In this document: positions 29,317 to 39,900 of the stretch, one piece after another
Numbering within the stretch: the first letter of the stretch is position 1
How the letters are laid out: each line of letters opens with the position of its first letter
Assembly (NCBI GenBank): GCA_963854835.1
Contig: OY978525.1
Location: 43,047,554 to 43,111,553 of the forward strand
Origin: Megamerina dolium
Taxonomy: Eukaryota; Arthropoda; Insecta; Diptera; Megamerinidae
Length of the DNA stretch: 64,000 nt
Direction of reading: 5' to 3'
Position numbers and translations under genes: made by a program
The notes under the pieces: model-generated
Told to the model about the DNA's origin: nothing
What the model saw: the letters and a program-made list of their open reading frames with translations, nothing else
The model's database searches: none

Positions 29317-32300
29317 CGGTTAGAGGTTGTGCGTTGGGTTTGGGACCCGCCACATAAAAAACCTCCCCAATGAAAAAAACAAATATGCCTCGGATAAAGA
29401 TTACCGCTTTTGTTGATGACCCCTGCAAACGAAAAAAGGACCACTATTTACGGATATGCACCTGGAATGTCCGATCCCTTTATAGGGAGGGTGCCTCTAT
29501 CCAGCTGGTTGATGTCCTCGAAAAATACAGAGCTGACATCACCGCTCTCCAGGAAATGCGATGGACAGGACAGGGCTGCTCCAAAAGAGCGTCCTGTGAC
29601 ATCTACTACAGTTGCCATGCTGAAAGTCACGAATTAGGATGTGGATTTTTGGTCAGCAAGAGACTACGACATCTTGTCTCACAGTTCACGCCTGTGAACG
29701 AACGGCTGGCCACAATCCGCATCAAGGCAAAATTTTTCAACATCAGCCTTATATGTGCCCACGCTCCGACGGATGAGAAGGACAATGTGACTAAGGAGAG
29801 CTTCTTTCAGCGCCTCGAAGAAGCTTATGACCGCTGCCCCCGCCACGATATCAAAATCGTGCTTGGCGACTTTAATGCCAGGGTGGGCAAGGAAGGTACC
29901 TTTGGTCCAACTGTCGGAAAATTCAGCCTCCACCAGAACACCTCCGATAACGGAATCAGGCTGATCGACTTCGCCGCAGCACGAAACATGGTAATTGGTG
30001 GTACCAGATTCCAGCATCTCGACATCCACAAAGCGACATGGCTGTCTCCAGATCAACGTACAAGAAACCAAATTGATCATGTGGTGATTGACGGAAGGCA
30101 TGCTTCCAGTGTGATGGACGTGAAATCGATCCGTGGTGCCAACATCGACTCGGATCACTACCTTGTTGCAGCTAAGGTGCGCACACGTTTATGTGTCGCA
30201 AATAACAAGAGAAGTCCCACACAGAGAAAGCTCGACGTCAGTAAGCTGCGATCACCAGAGACAGCAGATGCATTTTCCACTCGACTATCGGATCTGCTTA
30301 TGCAGGTAATCGGTTACTACCGGCCTCTGAGGAATGAGTGGTATGATCAGGAGTGTCGCGACGCTACCGCAGAGAAAGACGCCGCCTACAGAAAAACCCT
30401 GCGTGCAGGAGTAACGCGAGCTCTTAAGGAGCGGTACAGAGAGAAAAGGAGTGCAGAGAGACGTCTTTTCAGGCGCAAGAAAAGGGAGTTGGAAAGACGT
30501 GAGTGTGAGGAGATAGAGATGTGCACCGACAAGAATGAGACTCGAAAATTCTTCGAAAAGATCAAGCGCCTGAGTGGAGGTTTAAATCCCGGAGCCTCTT
30601 CTTGTCGTGATGGAAATGGGAATCTGGTTACGGATGTCCAGAGTGTTCTGAGCCTATGGAGGGAACACTTCTCCACGTTACTGAATGGCGATGCTACGAA
30701 CAATTCCGCCAGTGGAGGAGAATGCCCGATAACCCCAATTACAGATGATGGTGTTGATGTTCCACCACCCGACTATGACGAGGTTGAAATGGCCATTTTA
30801 AGGCTGAAGAACAACAAAGCTGCAGGTGCTGATGGCCTGCCTGCCGAGTTGTTTAAGACCGGAGGCGATGAGCTGCTCACCCGCATGCACCAGCTCATAA
30901 GCAGAATATGGTCGGATGAAAGCATGCCTGATGATTGGAGGCTCAGTGTTCTCTGTCCTGTACATAAAAGAGGAGACCCCACAATTTGCGCCAACTACCG
31001 TGGAATAAGTCTCCTGAGCATCGCATACAAGGTTCTATCGAGCGTACTGTGTGAAAGGTTGAAGCCTATGCTCAGCAACCTGATTGGACCTTATCAGTGT
31101 AGCTTCAGACCTGGTAAATCCACCATCGATCAGATTTTCACACTGCGCCAAATCCTGGAGAAGACCCAAGAAAAACAGATCGACAGACACCATCTATTTG
31201 TTGATTATAAATCCGCTTTTGACAGTCCGGTAAGGGATTACCTCTACGCAACAATGTCTGAGTTCGGTATTCCTGCAAAGCTCATTCGACTTTGTAGAAT
31301 GACACTGCATAACTCCCGTTGTGCAGTGAAAATTGGGAAGGACCTCTCCGCACCGTTTAATACCGAACGGGGTTTCAGACAAGGTGATTCGTTATCGTGC
31401 GACTTCTTCAATCTTATTATGGAGAAAATAATACGAGCTGCTGATCTACGACATAATGGCACTATCTTCAACAAAAGTGTCATGCTGTTAGCGTATGCCG
31501 ACGATATTGACATAATCGGCATGAACACGCGAGCAGTCAGTGCAGCATTATCAGAGTTGGAAAGAGAGTCGCGTCGGATGGGTCTCACGGTGAACGAGGG
31601 CAAGACGAAGTATCTAGTGTCAACAAACAAAGAGTCCCGGCGTCTTGGACAGCACGTCACTGTTGACAACTACGCTTTTGAAGTAGTAAGGGACTTTGTC
31701 TATCTTGGAACCAGCATTAACAGCAGTAATGACGTCAGCTTGGAGATCATGCGTAGGATAACTCTTGCTAACAGGTGTTACTTTGGGCTGAGTAAGCAAT
31801 TGAGAAGTCGAGCCCTCTCTCGAAGAACGAAAACTACACTCTACAAGTCTCTCATCATGCCTGTCCTAACATATGGCGCTGAAGCCTGGACAATTTCCAC
31901 CTCGGATGAGCGAATACTTGGAGTTTTCGAGAGAAAAGTCCTACGCAAGATCTTTGGACCTATTTGCGTTGGTGGCGAGTACCGAATAAGGTACAACCAT
32001 AAGCTGTACGAGCTGTATGCTGATATTGACATAGTAAAGCGCATCAAAATCCAGCGGCTGCGCTGGCTAGGTCATGTCGAGCGAATGGAAGAACACGCTC
32101 CAGCTAAGAAGGTGTTATATTCGGAACCCGCTGGAGGACGACGCAAAAGAGGAAGACCAAACCTCCGGTGGAAAGACCAAGTACTGGAGAACCTGACGGC
32201 GCTTGGAATTTCTAACTGGCGCCAGCTAGCGAAGAACAGAGATGACTGGCGAATCATGTTATTTTCGGCCTAAATCGATATTCGGTTGTTATGGCCACAT

Positions 32301-32319
32301 AAGTAAGTAAGTAAGTAAG
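29317..32319 (+). mobile_element. Full-length RTE-type LINE nested in B1
   Basis: A 3.0-kb non-LTR element on the plus strand, opposite to its host B1. It has a short 5' UTR (29317-29369), one ORF, a 3' UTR of about 27 bp (cgatattcggttgttatggccacat) and a (taag)n tail (32300-32323), as RTE elements have. The target sequence taagtatatat lies at 29295-29305, again at 29306-29316, and after the tail at 32320-32330. Two truncated close relatives lie at 2096-2954 and 3504-4464. Intactness and similarity of copies indicate a young family. Confidence 0.92.
29370..32273 (+). CDS. RTE-type LINE ORF: AP endonuclease plus reverse transcriptase (967 aa, intact)
   Basis: One uninterrupted frame. The endonuclease (residues about 26-270) keeps N33 (TWNVRS), E62 (LQEMRW), D167 and N169 (LGDFNARVG), and D262/H263 (SDHYLV), the APE-type catalytic set. 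A basic linker (about 340-380) follows. RT carries KAAGADGLPAELFK (483-496), NYRGISLLS (542-550), FVDYKSAFDS with D612, GFRQGDSLS (668-676) and YADD at 709-712. The C-terminus holds RRKRGRPNLRWKDQ (924-937), containing an AT-hook-like RGRP. Length is normal for RTE proteins. Such ORFs are often annotated in insects as craniofacial development protein 2-like. The start ATG is the first after the 5' UTR; a second ATG at residue 6 is equally possible. It is potentially active in target-primed reverse transcription. Confidence 0.92.
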   Translation: MKKTNMPRIKITAFVDDPCKRKKDHYLRICTWNVRSLYREGASIQLVDVLEKYRADITALQEMRWTGQGCSKRASCDIYYSCHAESHELGCGFLVSKRLRHLVSQFTPVNERLATIRIKAKFFNISLICAHAPTDEKDNVTKESFFQRLEEAYDRCPRHDIKIVLGDFNARVGKEGTFGPTVGKFSLHQNTSDNGIRLIDFAAARNMVIGGTRFQHLDIHKATWLSPDQRTRNQIDHVVIDGRHASSVMDVKSIRGANIDSDHYLVAAKVRTRLCVANNKRSPTQRKLDVSKLRSPETADAFSTRLSDLLMQVIGYYRPLRNEWYDQECRDATAEKDAAYRKTLRAGVTRALKERYREKRSAERRLFRRKKRELERRECEEIEMCTDKNETRKFFEKIKRLSGGLNPGASSCRDGNGNLVTDVQSVLSLWREHFSTLLNGDATNNSASGGECPITPITDDGVDVPPPDYDEVEMAILRLKNNKAAGADGLPAELFKTGGDELLTRMHQLISRIWSDESMPDDWRLSVLCPVHKRGDPTICANYRGISLLSIAYKVLSSVLCERLKPMLSNLIGPYQCSFRPGKSTIDQIFTLRQILEKTQEKQIDRHHLFVDYKSAFDSPVRDYLYATMSEFGIPAKLIRLCRMTLHNSRCAVKIGKDLSAPFNTERGFRQGDSLSCDFFNLIMEKIIRAADLRHNGTIFNKSVMLLAYADDIDIIGMNTRAVSAALSELERESRRMGLTVNEGKTKYLVSTNKESRRLGQHVTVDNYAFEVVRDFVYLGTSINSSNDVSLEIMRRITLANRCYFGLSKQLRSRALSRRTKTTLYKSLIMPVLTYGAEAWTISTSDERILGVFERKVLRKIFGPICVGGEYRIRYNHKLYELYADIDIVKRIKIQRLRWLGHVERMEEHAPAKKVLYSEPAGGRRKRGRPNLRWKDQVLENLTALGISNWRQLAKNRDDWRIMLFSA

Positions 32320-32330
32320 TAAGTATATAT

Positions 32331-33190
32331 CCAGAAGCCTTTTAAACGTTTTTAATACGAAAGAGGTTAGACTGATGGGTCTGAAATCCTTCGCTGATTC
32401 GTGTCCTCTCTTGGCAATCTTTGGTATGAAGACTACCTTTACTAGCCTCCAGCTAGTATGTATATATTTCAGGATTAGACACGCTTTAAAGATTTGCACC
32501 AGTCACGGGAGCACACAGTCCAATGTTACCTGCTACCTTTTGGGCATGATCCCACCCGGAACTGGTGACTTCAAGGGTGAAAAACTTTCAATTTCTCATG
32601 CAATTTTTTCGTTCGTTACTATCTCATTTGTGAGATGCAGTCCGGACTACATCCCGGTAAATGAAAGTGGGGGTGTCACCTCTGTTGTATACTACTAGGT
32701 TTGTGTTTATTAAAAAGTTAAACAAAGACTCACCTCGTTCATTAGTCTCGGAGCTTCCCCATAATGCGTGCCTGGCATTGGCGTCGCACCCGAGAAGAAG
32801 GGTCCTGTCACCTCTTTCTTGCACTAGTCTGCTAACCTTTTCAGGCGGCGCAGGTTTTTCATGTAACATATATTCTGATGCGACCCTTAGTGGTACGCCG
32901 TCTGCTACTAGGTCAGCAACCGTTTCATCCTGTGAACTGTACAATGGGGTTAGAAAAATATTGAGGTGTTTTTTTGCTACAATACATGCTCTAAGCCTAC
33001 CTTGGATCCGTTTATAGAGCACGTTGTTGTTTTTCCCTGGAAACCCTTTGATCTCGGTGCCCCGCAGGGTTCCTGGACAATGGCTATATCCACGTCCTCC
33101 TCCACCAGGAAGACGGCAAGGTTGTCCGTAGCAGCCCGAGAGTGCTGCAGTTCATTTGGACAAGTTTGATGACCATGGTTCAACGTCATT
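32331..33190 (-). pseudogene. B1 endonuclease domain and RT start
   Basis: Minus-strand ORF2 starts near 33185 (MVIKLVQMNCS-like; AVFLVEEDVDIAIVQEP). It continues SRLVQERGDRTLLLGCDANA-RHALWGSS (endonuclease D/N block, 32624-33022) and VVYNRGDTPTFIYRDV. A deletion near 32630 then skips the endonuclease end and joins NEIVTNEKIA, SPLKSPVPGG and VVFIPKIAKRGHESAKDF-RPISLTSF (RT). The frame reaches LLDIYL at the RTE insertion. Confidence 0.8.
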
Positions 33191-33194
33191 TGCT

Positions 33195-33545
33195 TCGTTG
33201 ACGTCGTCTGGTTGTACCCCTTCCAACAGTTTTACGGCGCCCTCGGCTATATCCTCCTGCTCTTCCTGCGGGTTCACAGAGCGGAGTATTTTTAGTTTGG
33301 CATGCCGCATGTCAAATCGAAAGTTTGCTTTCCTCTTTTTCTAGCGGTTCGAGGATATTCTTTTGCGGAGCCTCCGCTTTGATGACTGACCAGTCAGTCA
33401 TCGAGATAGCGCGATTATGTACCTGCAGATACTTAATCAGTTGATTGCCATCAAACTTCAAGTTTGGTATCCATATACGCCCCCTGGACCTGCGAGGTAT
33501 CTCGTTGGTTGGGATAGTCTTGAGCCAGGGGGAGCATAGAAACTT
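33195..33545 (-). pseudogene. B1 ORF1, C-terminal part
   Basis: Minus-strand frames give RIWIPNLKFDGNQLIKYLQ, VHNRAISMTDWSVIKAEAP and, after frameshifts, EDIAEGAVKLLEGVQPDDV. The same domain type appears in B2 (59450-59896) and B3 (36960-37400). The R-x-WIP...W-x-V pattern is what I associate with the DUF4780-like ORF1 domain of insect LINEs. The 5' end is lost at the foldback near 33557. Confidence 0.65.
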
Positions 33546-33556
33546 GTTCGTTTAAT

Positions 33557-33612
33557 TTTCATCTGTTTAAGTACAGGGTTGTTTAAATCACCCTGTACTT
33601 AAACAGATGAAA
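33557..33612. repeat. Perfect 23-bp inverted repeat (foldback) at the B1 edge
   Basis: Arms 33557-33579 (…catctgtttaagtacagggt) and 33590-33612 are exact reverse complements, with a 10-base loop (tgtttaaatc). It sits directly where B1 coding sequence ends. No rho-type or other function is implied; a repair-born inverted duplication is most likely. Confidence 0.9.
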
Positions 33613-33914
33613 GTAGCCGTTAGGTGGCACAAGTCGCATTTGTTATTGTTTAATCTGTTGTTATCGTTCATTTTTTCTTCGATGAACACAAAACTTAGCA
33701 TGCATTATCTATTCTTTGACTGCGGCGTGGGAAGTGCGGATCGAAATATTTAAAAAAATAACAAACAACATTCAACTAAACACTAAATTGTGTGTATTAC
33801 AAAATATAAACGACGTGTATTTAAACATATAACAACAAACGTTTTTTTCAAATATTACAAATTACATTTAAATTTTATACAAATAAACACATATAGTGTA
33901 AGACAGTAAAGCAG
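33613..33914. other. Unassigned AT-rich sequence
   Basis: No coding or known repeat is recognised between the foldback and the G5 LTR. Confidence 0.4.
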
Positions 33915-34269
33915 TGTAACGAATATCGATCATTATTGTGAATACCACGAATAATGGTAGCATCGAAACGAATGTCCACAAAAGGAATAGGCGATAACTA
34001 GAACAAGCCAACGAGAAAGAAAGACAAGAATCTCGACTACGATAAAGGCAGATTCTGGGGTGTTGTCATAAACGAAATTAATTGAATCCCGAAAGTGATC
34101 GCGTAAACATTGATACAGTATCAGAGGCAAAAATCGCAAGTACATTAAAGAGTTATTGTAAATAGTTGATTGTAATTAGAGTTGATTAAATAAGTTATTG
34201 CTGTTGTACATAAGAAGTGTTGCAATTATTATTAATCGAACAAGGCTGATTCAAATAGAATTAAACGTT
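33915..34269 (+). repeat. G5 5' LTR, inner end truncated
   Basis: Starts tgtaacgaatatcgatca and matches the group LTR to gaattaaacgtt. The last about 30 bp (tcacagaataaaaacgtaaca-like) and the PBS are missing. The outer flank is gcag, not atat. Confidence 0.82.
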
Positions 34270-34289
34270 TCCAGGTTTCAAGAAAATTC

Positions 34290-35265
34290 GGGTCTCCAAG
34301 ATGGCGTTATTAGTGAATTGCGTATAAAAATTCATGAAGGTTCGGCTCGCCAAGAACACGTCAACGAAAATCTACAAAAAGGAATTGAGATTATATTTCA
34401 AGAAATTTCCGGAGCCATTAATGAAAAGGTCACAGATCTGAAGGATGATTTGGAAAATAAGTTCGAGGAATTACAGCACGAATTCAAATCAACTAAAAAT
34501 AAATGGACCAGCCGTATCAGTGATTAGTGATTCAAGTACAATCAAACTAAAGCCACCAACATTTGGCGGAAGCACGCCATTCAATATCTTCAAGCTGCAG
34601 TTCGAGACAACAGCTTCGAAGAATCAATGGGACGATAGTGATATGACTGCTGCTTTAATAGTCGCATTAAAAGGTAATGCTTCCGAGGTGTTACAGATGG
34701 TCTCAGAAAAAGATCGTTGTAGCTACCAATCACTGATGGACACACTCCAGCGCAAATATGGAAATGAATGCAAGAATCAATTACATCGAGTGGAATTAAG
34801 ATCGCGAGTGCAACAGCGAGCGCTTACATCTTCTTACGTTCTCTGGTAACCCGAAGAATTCATCGAGAAAATAAAAGTAGATGCATTCATAGATGGTATA
34901 CGTGACGGAGAGACTAAACGTGCGCTAGTCATGTCACCAAGGAATACACATGCGGAAACAATTAGTAGTGTCTTGACGTATGTAGCCGCCAGTTTAATGT
35001 GTTCACCAGTGCCACGTATACGCTGGAAACAGAAACATCAGTGTGTCAATCATTCAAGTCCATAGTGCAGCCTGAAGGAAGAACAACAGGTCGACGCGAA
35101 AACAAATTTACTGGTAAGTGCTTCATTTGTGACAAACAAGGACACATGGCATGTGACTGTCGTCTACAACGAAAGGGATCAAGATTGAATTCTCCAGGGA
35201 GACAAAGGAAGGAGAATAAGGTGGACAGCGATCGCTCCACTAACACAAATCCATCGTTAAACTAA
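34290..35265 (+). pseudogene. G5 Gag with one zinc knuckle
   Basis: Coiled coil (LRIKIHEGSARQEHVNENLQ, 34310-34500), capsid LKPPTFGGSTPFNIFKLQF (34540-34610) and FETTASKNQWDDSDMT, then frameshifts near 34850 and 35000. A single knuckle CFICDKQGHMACDC lies near 35125-35165, followed by QRKGSRLNSPGRQRKENK and SDRSTNTNPSLN and a stop. Loss of the SAP-like start and the frameshifts make it non-functional. Confidence 0.83.
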
Positions 35266-35299
35266 TTCGAGTCAGTTCAGCGAGGCGTGAACTGACTCC

Positions 35300-35720
35300 A
35301 ACAGTGCGTTGCCTCATCATTCAGATTTCGCAACTACAGCGTGTGCCAAGTAGCTTGACTATTGATGGAAAATTTGACAATATGCAATTCATGTTAACCC
35401 TGGTTACTGGTGCATCACATTCTATAATCAAGAGCAATTTGGTAAAGCGGCTTGAGCTTCTAATGGGAATAAAATTGAGTACAGCAACGGGTGAGGATGC
35501 ACAAATTCTGGGTAAGATAAAGAAACGAAATTGGAAATTTCACCTGTGAACATGAATTCATTGTGGCCGACATCACCAATAACGTAATAATTGGTGTTGA
35601 TTTTATGATTGACAATCGGCTTACGTTAGATTTAAATCAACCGACACTATATTATGCAAATGTCGAGTTACCATTGAACACCGGTTACAAGCGTAGTGGA
35701 AACATCAAAGGAGTACTGGC
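35300..35720 (+). pseudogene. G5 aspartic protease remnant
   Basis: SSLTIDGKFDNMQFMLTLVTGASHSII reads like a retroviral-type protease, but the expected D-T-G-A active site is V-T-G-A, so the catalytic aspartate is lost. Further on come ELLMGIKLSTATGEDAQ and NNVIIGVDFMIDNRLTL (the second conserved strand). A frameshift lies near 35550. In G2 the same site is deleted, so no intact protease exists in the window. Confidence 0.78.
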
Positions 35721-35959
35721 ATGTCAACGCCAAGAGGTTCCAGCAAAATCAGAAGCGGTGATTTGGACACAGATGAATGTGAATGATGGGACAAGCGTGT
35801 GTAGTAGCGAATAAAAACATCATACTTGGTGATGTGTGGAACCTAAAGAAAAGGGAATGGTACCGGTGCGAATAATAAATCCAACTAATACATCTACAGT
35901 TGTGAAGAAAGGAATGGTAATTAGTCATTGCAAGGAAGTTACTACCGTAGTATACTGCG

Positions 35960-36530
35960 AGTTCGTCAATGAAAAGTGTCAGATCAGGAACTGTTAGAGC
36001 GGAATTAAAAGCACAGATTGAAAAATGGGCAAGTGTGATTACCAAACAGCAAAAAGAAAAGGCTTTGCAACTATTGGAGAAGTGCAGTTCAATCTTTTCT
36101 TCACATGGAAAAACTGGTCAGCGAGTCGAAGGAGTTCACCAGTGTGCTGGTAAAGAAGAAGGATGGAAGTACTCGATTCTGCGTGGATTACAGAAAACAA
36201 AATGATATCACGAAAAAAGACAGCTATCAATTGTCAAGAACCGATGACACTCTGGACATGCTATTTGGTGCAAAGTGGTTCTCAACTCTTGATCTGCAAA
36301 GTGGCTATTGGAAAGTGGAATTTGGTAAGGAGGACAAAGAAAAAACAGCTTTGAGTATTGGCGATGGTCTATGGCAATTTACAGTGATGCCATTTGGGTT
36401 ATGTAATGCGCCAGCTAATTTCGAACGTTTGGTGGAGTTTGTATTCAGAGAAATACACTGGAAATATGAAAAAGTGTTCACTCTTCAGGCGAGAAATTAA
36501 ATATCTTGCTCATAATGTAAGAATACTCAA
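35960..36530 (+). pseudogene. G5 reverse transcriptase, N-terminal half
   Basis: SKEFTSVLVKKKDGSTRFCVDYRK (finger region), FSTLDLQSGYWKVEFGKED (motif A aspartate) and LWQFTVMPFGLCNAPANFER (motif B). After FVFREIHW the sequence jumps to KYEKVFTLQ / KKCSLFRREIKYL, so the YLDD-containing block has been deleted. It is truncated at about 36530. Confidence 0.85.
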
Positions 36531-37420
36531 AACCCTATGGTTAACCCGCGCTCGAATACGAGTGGTGGGACCTCAACGAAAACGTCGGGTTTATCTACGA
36601 GGACGCCCTTAGTCAAAGATACTTCAAGTGGCGGAAAATGAAGGACCTCACCTCCGATTACACCAGCCAGAAAGGTTCCGGCTAACCTTGGTGCAGTGTC
36701 TAAAACACCGTCTGTACAGCTGCTTGTATCAGAAAGTATACCTTTGCTAAAAACTGGTTAAGCTGTCGCTACCAAATATCCCCTTTTCAGCACAAAGCGT
36801 CCAGCTGTTTGGTCTCAAGATCCCCACGGACCCGCCAGACCGTCAAATAAACCGATCACTTTCCAAGAGGCTCATGGTAGAGCAGCGGGTACTCGGAGCA
36901 TCGGACATTTCAGACGGGCATATTCAATGAGGCAATTGGCTTCTAGATTTCGGTGCTGGGGCAGGTCAATTCATGACGCCGGATGGCATCAGTCAAGCGT
37001 AAAGCTTGTAGCATGCTCGGAGTTGAGGTCTATAATGCTCTACAAGTTGGCTATGGCCAAACTCGGGGAGGTTTGGCCAAACGCAAAGTTGGATGTTATT
37101 CCAAAGGAAGATATTTCAATCCGACCCTGTTCACGGACTTGGATTCCTGCGGAATCCTCCGACCATAATGAAGGTGTCAAACTCCTTCAAAGAGGCAAGA
37201 TGCTCATCGCCAACACACAATTGGACGATAGAGAAAATGAGGAGGAAGCAGGGGCGACTACAGGCAGATTTGCCTGATCATAAACAAAGAATCATTGGAA
37301 CCTCTAGCTAGGACAGGAGGTATGATCAACTATAGACCAAACTGAACATGTATGACAGTAACATGTTACACGAAAGCAGCTGGGCTGCTAAAACCAGTGT
37401 TGCTAACGTTGCTATAAAAT
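36531..37420 (+). pseudogene. B3: ORF1 fragment of the LOA-type LINE
   Basis: Plus-strand frames give KTPSVQLLVSES, PITFQEAHGRAAGTRSIG, and near 37060-37370 VIPKEDISIRPCSRTWIPAE, SSDHNEGVKLLQR, THNWTIEKM and, in another frame, LIINKESLEPLARTGGMIN. This is the R-x-WIP domain also seen in B1 and B2. Frameshifts are frequent. Its left edge is the G5 break and its right edge is the CR1-like LINE. The more GC-rich composition differs from its neighbours. Confidence 0.6.
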
Positions 37421-37429
37421 CACCCTGCA

Positions 37430-39897
37430 TTTTTTAATTCTTAATATATCTATCCTATCCTATATCTATCGAAGACCAAGAGTTTGCTTCTATTCGTATT
37501 CGTTTAGGAGCAAAATTTTTGTTCATAACATGTTCTTACATCCCTCCAAATTCTGATATTATCGTAAACACTCTTCTCTTATCAAGATTGTATCCAATAA
37601 ATTAAAAGAACATGATTGTGTGTTATCTTTCGGTGATTTCAACTTATCCCATGTTTGTTGGAATCTTGGCGATAGTGATCGTCACTACTCGCACTACTCA
37701 TGAGAGTTTTCTTAGTGTTCTTAGACTCTTTGTCAGAGCTAGGCTTAAAACAAGTAAATGCTATTTGTAATAAAAATAACAAAATTTTGGTTTATGTTTA
37801 TGACTCCTCAGAAGTCCCTCTATCTCGTTGTGAACCCTTTTCATTTCCTAAGGACAGCCATCTCCCTACTTTTTTCGTATCTTTGGAGTATTCATATCCA
37901 ATCGAACACAAAGCTCGTTTGCATGTGGAATCGTACTGTTTTAGAAAACCCAATTCTGACAAACTAAAGATACTACTATATGAAGTTATCTGGCCCATTT
38001 TGAACCCAAATTTAGATGAATGGGTTTTGAAATTTAATAGTATCCTATATGATTGTTTCGAATTATGTATTCCTAAACAGAAAAAACTCTCATAAAGTGG
38101 AGGGCCAGTTTGGTTTACTAGAGAGTTGCAAAATTTTAAAAACCGTAGATATCGTGCTTACAGGTCTTTCAAAGAATCTGGTAGTTCCGTTGATTACGCT
38201 AGATACAACCTTCTCAGAAGTAAATATCGATCTTTGAATTCAAAATGTTACAAAGATTACATAAGTAAAATAAATGCTGAAATTCATATAAATTCTAAAG
38301 CATTTTATAACTTTGTAAATATAAAACATAAAAATGATGATTTCGCTCCAATAATGAAATTGAAGGATTGTGTGACTGGTGATGACCAGACTACGATATC
38401 TCCGATCCTTTTGCGGAATTCTGTAGTTGAACTTATTCAACATAAACTTACGATGCTAGCTGCTTGTACCCGTTTTCGATTACACCAATAAATTCAATGT
38501 GCATGCCGCTCATAACTCCTGATAAAGTTTTGTGCCATCTTAAAACTTTAAAAACGTCTTACTTAGCCGAACCTGACAATATTCCTGGCTGTATTCTTAG
38601 GTCTTGTGCTGAAATCATATATTTACCGTTGACCGATATTTTCAATGCTGCACTTCAGCTTGGGCACTTCCCTATTAGTTGCAAGGAGCCATTCCTAGTT
38701 CCACTTTTTAAGAGTTGGAACCACTTTCAAATTATCGATGATAGCCAAACTAAATGTTATACCTAAATTTTTCGAGGCTTTATTACTACAAATTGGTTTT
38801 CTCAGTAAAGTCCGCAATATCCTTCGACTAACATGGTTTTTTAAAAGGAAAATCCACAGTAACCAATCTGCTTGAATTTTCATCCAGTGTAATTAATGGT
38901 TTTACTCGTGGCCTCCAGACTGATGTAGTTTATACTGATTTTAGTAAAGCTTTCGACAAGGTAAATCATGACTTATCAATAAGAAACTTGATTTAATGGG
39001 CATACTCCACATCTTAGTACGTTGGTTCAGATCTTATTTATCTCACCGTACTCAGAAGGTTCTATTCAAAATCGCAATTCGAAAAATATAATCGTTGCTT
39101 CTGGTGTTCCTTAGGGTAGCCACCTGGGTCCAGTTTTTTTCTTACTCTTCATAAATGATCTTCCATCAGCTATTACACACTCAACTGTTTTAATGTTTGC
39201 AGATGATGTCAAACTTTTTATGACTCATTATTCATCTGCTTCTCAAAAATGTTTACAGTTGGATTTAATTTCTCTTTCAAACTGGTGCTCTTCAAATCTA
39301 ATGGTACTTAACTTAGATAAATTTACGTTTATGATTTTTACTAGGAAAGAACCTTTTTTTTATCAGTTTTCGCTTAATGACAAACCCTTGATGCGCGCTT
39401 TCAACTTTATTGATTTGGGCATCACCGTGGACCCTAAATTTCGTTTTAAATTACACATTAATTCTTATGTTAATAAGGCGATGAGCATACTTGGTTTCAT
39501 TAAGAGGTGGTCAAGCGAGTTTCATGAACGGTGTGTAACTAAAACTTTTTATATTTCACTGGTTTGTCCAATTCTGAAGTATGCTTGTACTGTTTGGAAT
39601 CCCTAATATAGGTGTAACATTGACAATGTTACATTGGTGCTTTACGCACCTTTAATTGGGAGCTTTCAATTAATTTTGCACGTTATGAACATCGTCTTAA
39701 ACTGTTAGCATTGCCAACACTTGAAAGTAGAAGAGTTATGTCAAATTTTTCTTTCGTCACAAAGCCACTTAATGGTGAAATTGAATCTCCCTTTTTTACT
39801 AAATGAGCTGAATTTATATGTACCTGGTCGTCCCCCAAGATACTTTAACCCATTAAAGTTAGTAATGTGTAAAGATAATTATTCCATGTTTGATCCT
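37430..39897 (+). pseudogene. CR1/jockey-group LINE ORF2, badly decayed
   Basis: The plus strand holds an endonuclease part (GAKFLFITCSYIPPNSD, then the D-F-N block near 37630 in another frame), a linker with NFKNRRYRAYRSFKES, and RT. RT pieces are the block with YLPLTDIFNAALQLGHFP, VVYTDFSKAFDKVNHD near 38925 (motif A), SGVP-GSHLGPVFFLLFINDLP (39100-39165), FADDVKLFM (39193 on, motif C), DLGITVDPKFRFKLHI and MSILGFIKRWSSEF. At least five frameshifts or stops. The clade is judged from the DLG-x-x-D and LGFI-x-R pattern. The 3' end is cut by G4. Confidence 0.72.
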
Positions 39898-39900
39898 GTT

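Larger units (their letters stand above)
22276..33545 (-). mobile_element. B1: LOA/I-group LINE on the minus strand, split by J2 and an RTE
   Basis: One element can be reassembled by position from high to low coordinates. ORF1 C-terminal part is at 33195-33545, ORF2 endonuclease at 32640-33190 and RT at 32331-32500. After the RTE (29317-32319) RT continues at 29294-28400. RNase H follows at 28110-27676. After J2 (22669-27669) a C-terminal CCHC finger lies at 22276-22662. Reading is continuous across both insertions (FKRLLDIYL | RNSLENSI and AECKTSRSLW | PTYNPKQ). A combined EN, RT and RNase H order points to the I/LOA/R1 group; the GCDANARHALWGSS block suggests LOA. An internal deletion removes the EN-RT connection near 32630. 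Confidence 0.78.
33915..36530 (+). mobile_element. G5: gypsy-group copy with protease and RT, 3'-truncated
   Basis: A plus-strand element. The 5' LTR (33915-34269) has lost its inner end, the PBS and the Gag start. Coiled-coil and capsid Gag, one zinc knuckle, a protease remnant and the first half of RT follow. It breaks near 36530, where LOA-type ORF1 sequence (B3) begins. No 3' LTR is present. With G2 it represents the RT-bearing branch of this group. Confidence 0.85.

Noticed and set aside
31244..31669. 141-codon minus-strand ORF and other antisense ORFs across the RTE element
   Set aside because: They mirror the real RTE frame on the opposite strand and recur wherever the RTE is present (4152-4481). 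No independent signal.
32300..32323. Simple (taag)n satellite or CRISPR-like repeat
   Set aside because: It is the 3' tail of the RTE element; the same tail is at 3504-3520. No spacers or array are present anywhere.
36927..37311. Host gene in the GC-richer 36.5-37.4 kb block
   Set aside because: Frames contain the R-x-WIP ORF1 domain shared with LINE B1 and B2, so it is a LINE ORF1 fragment.
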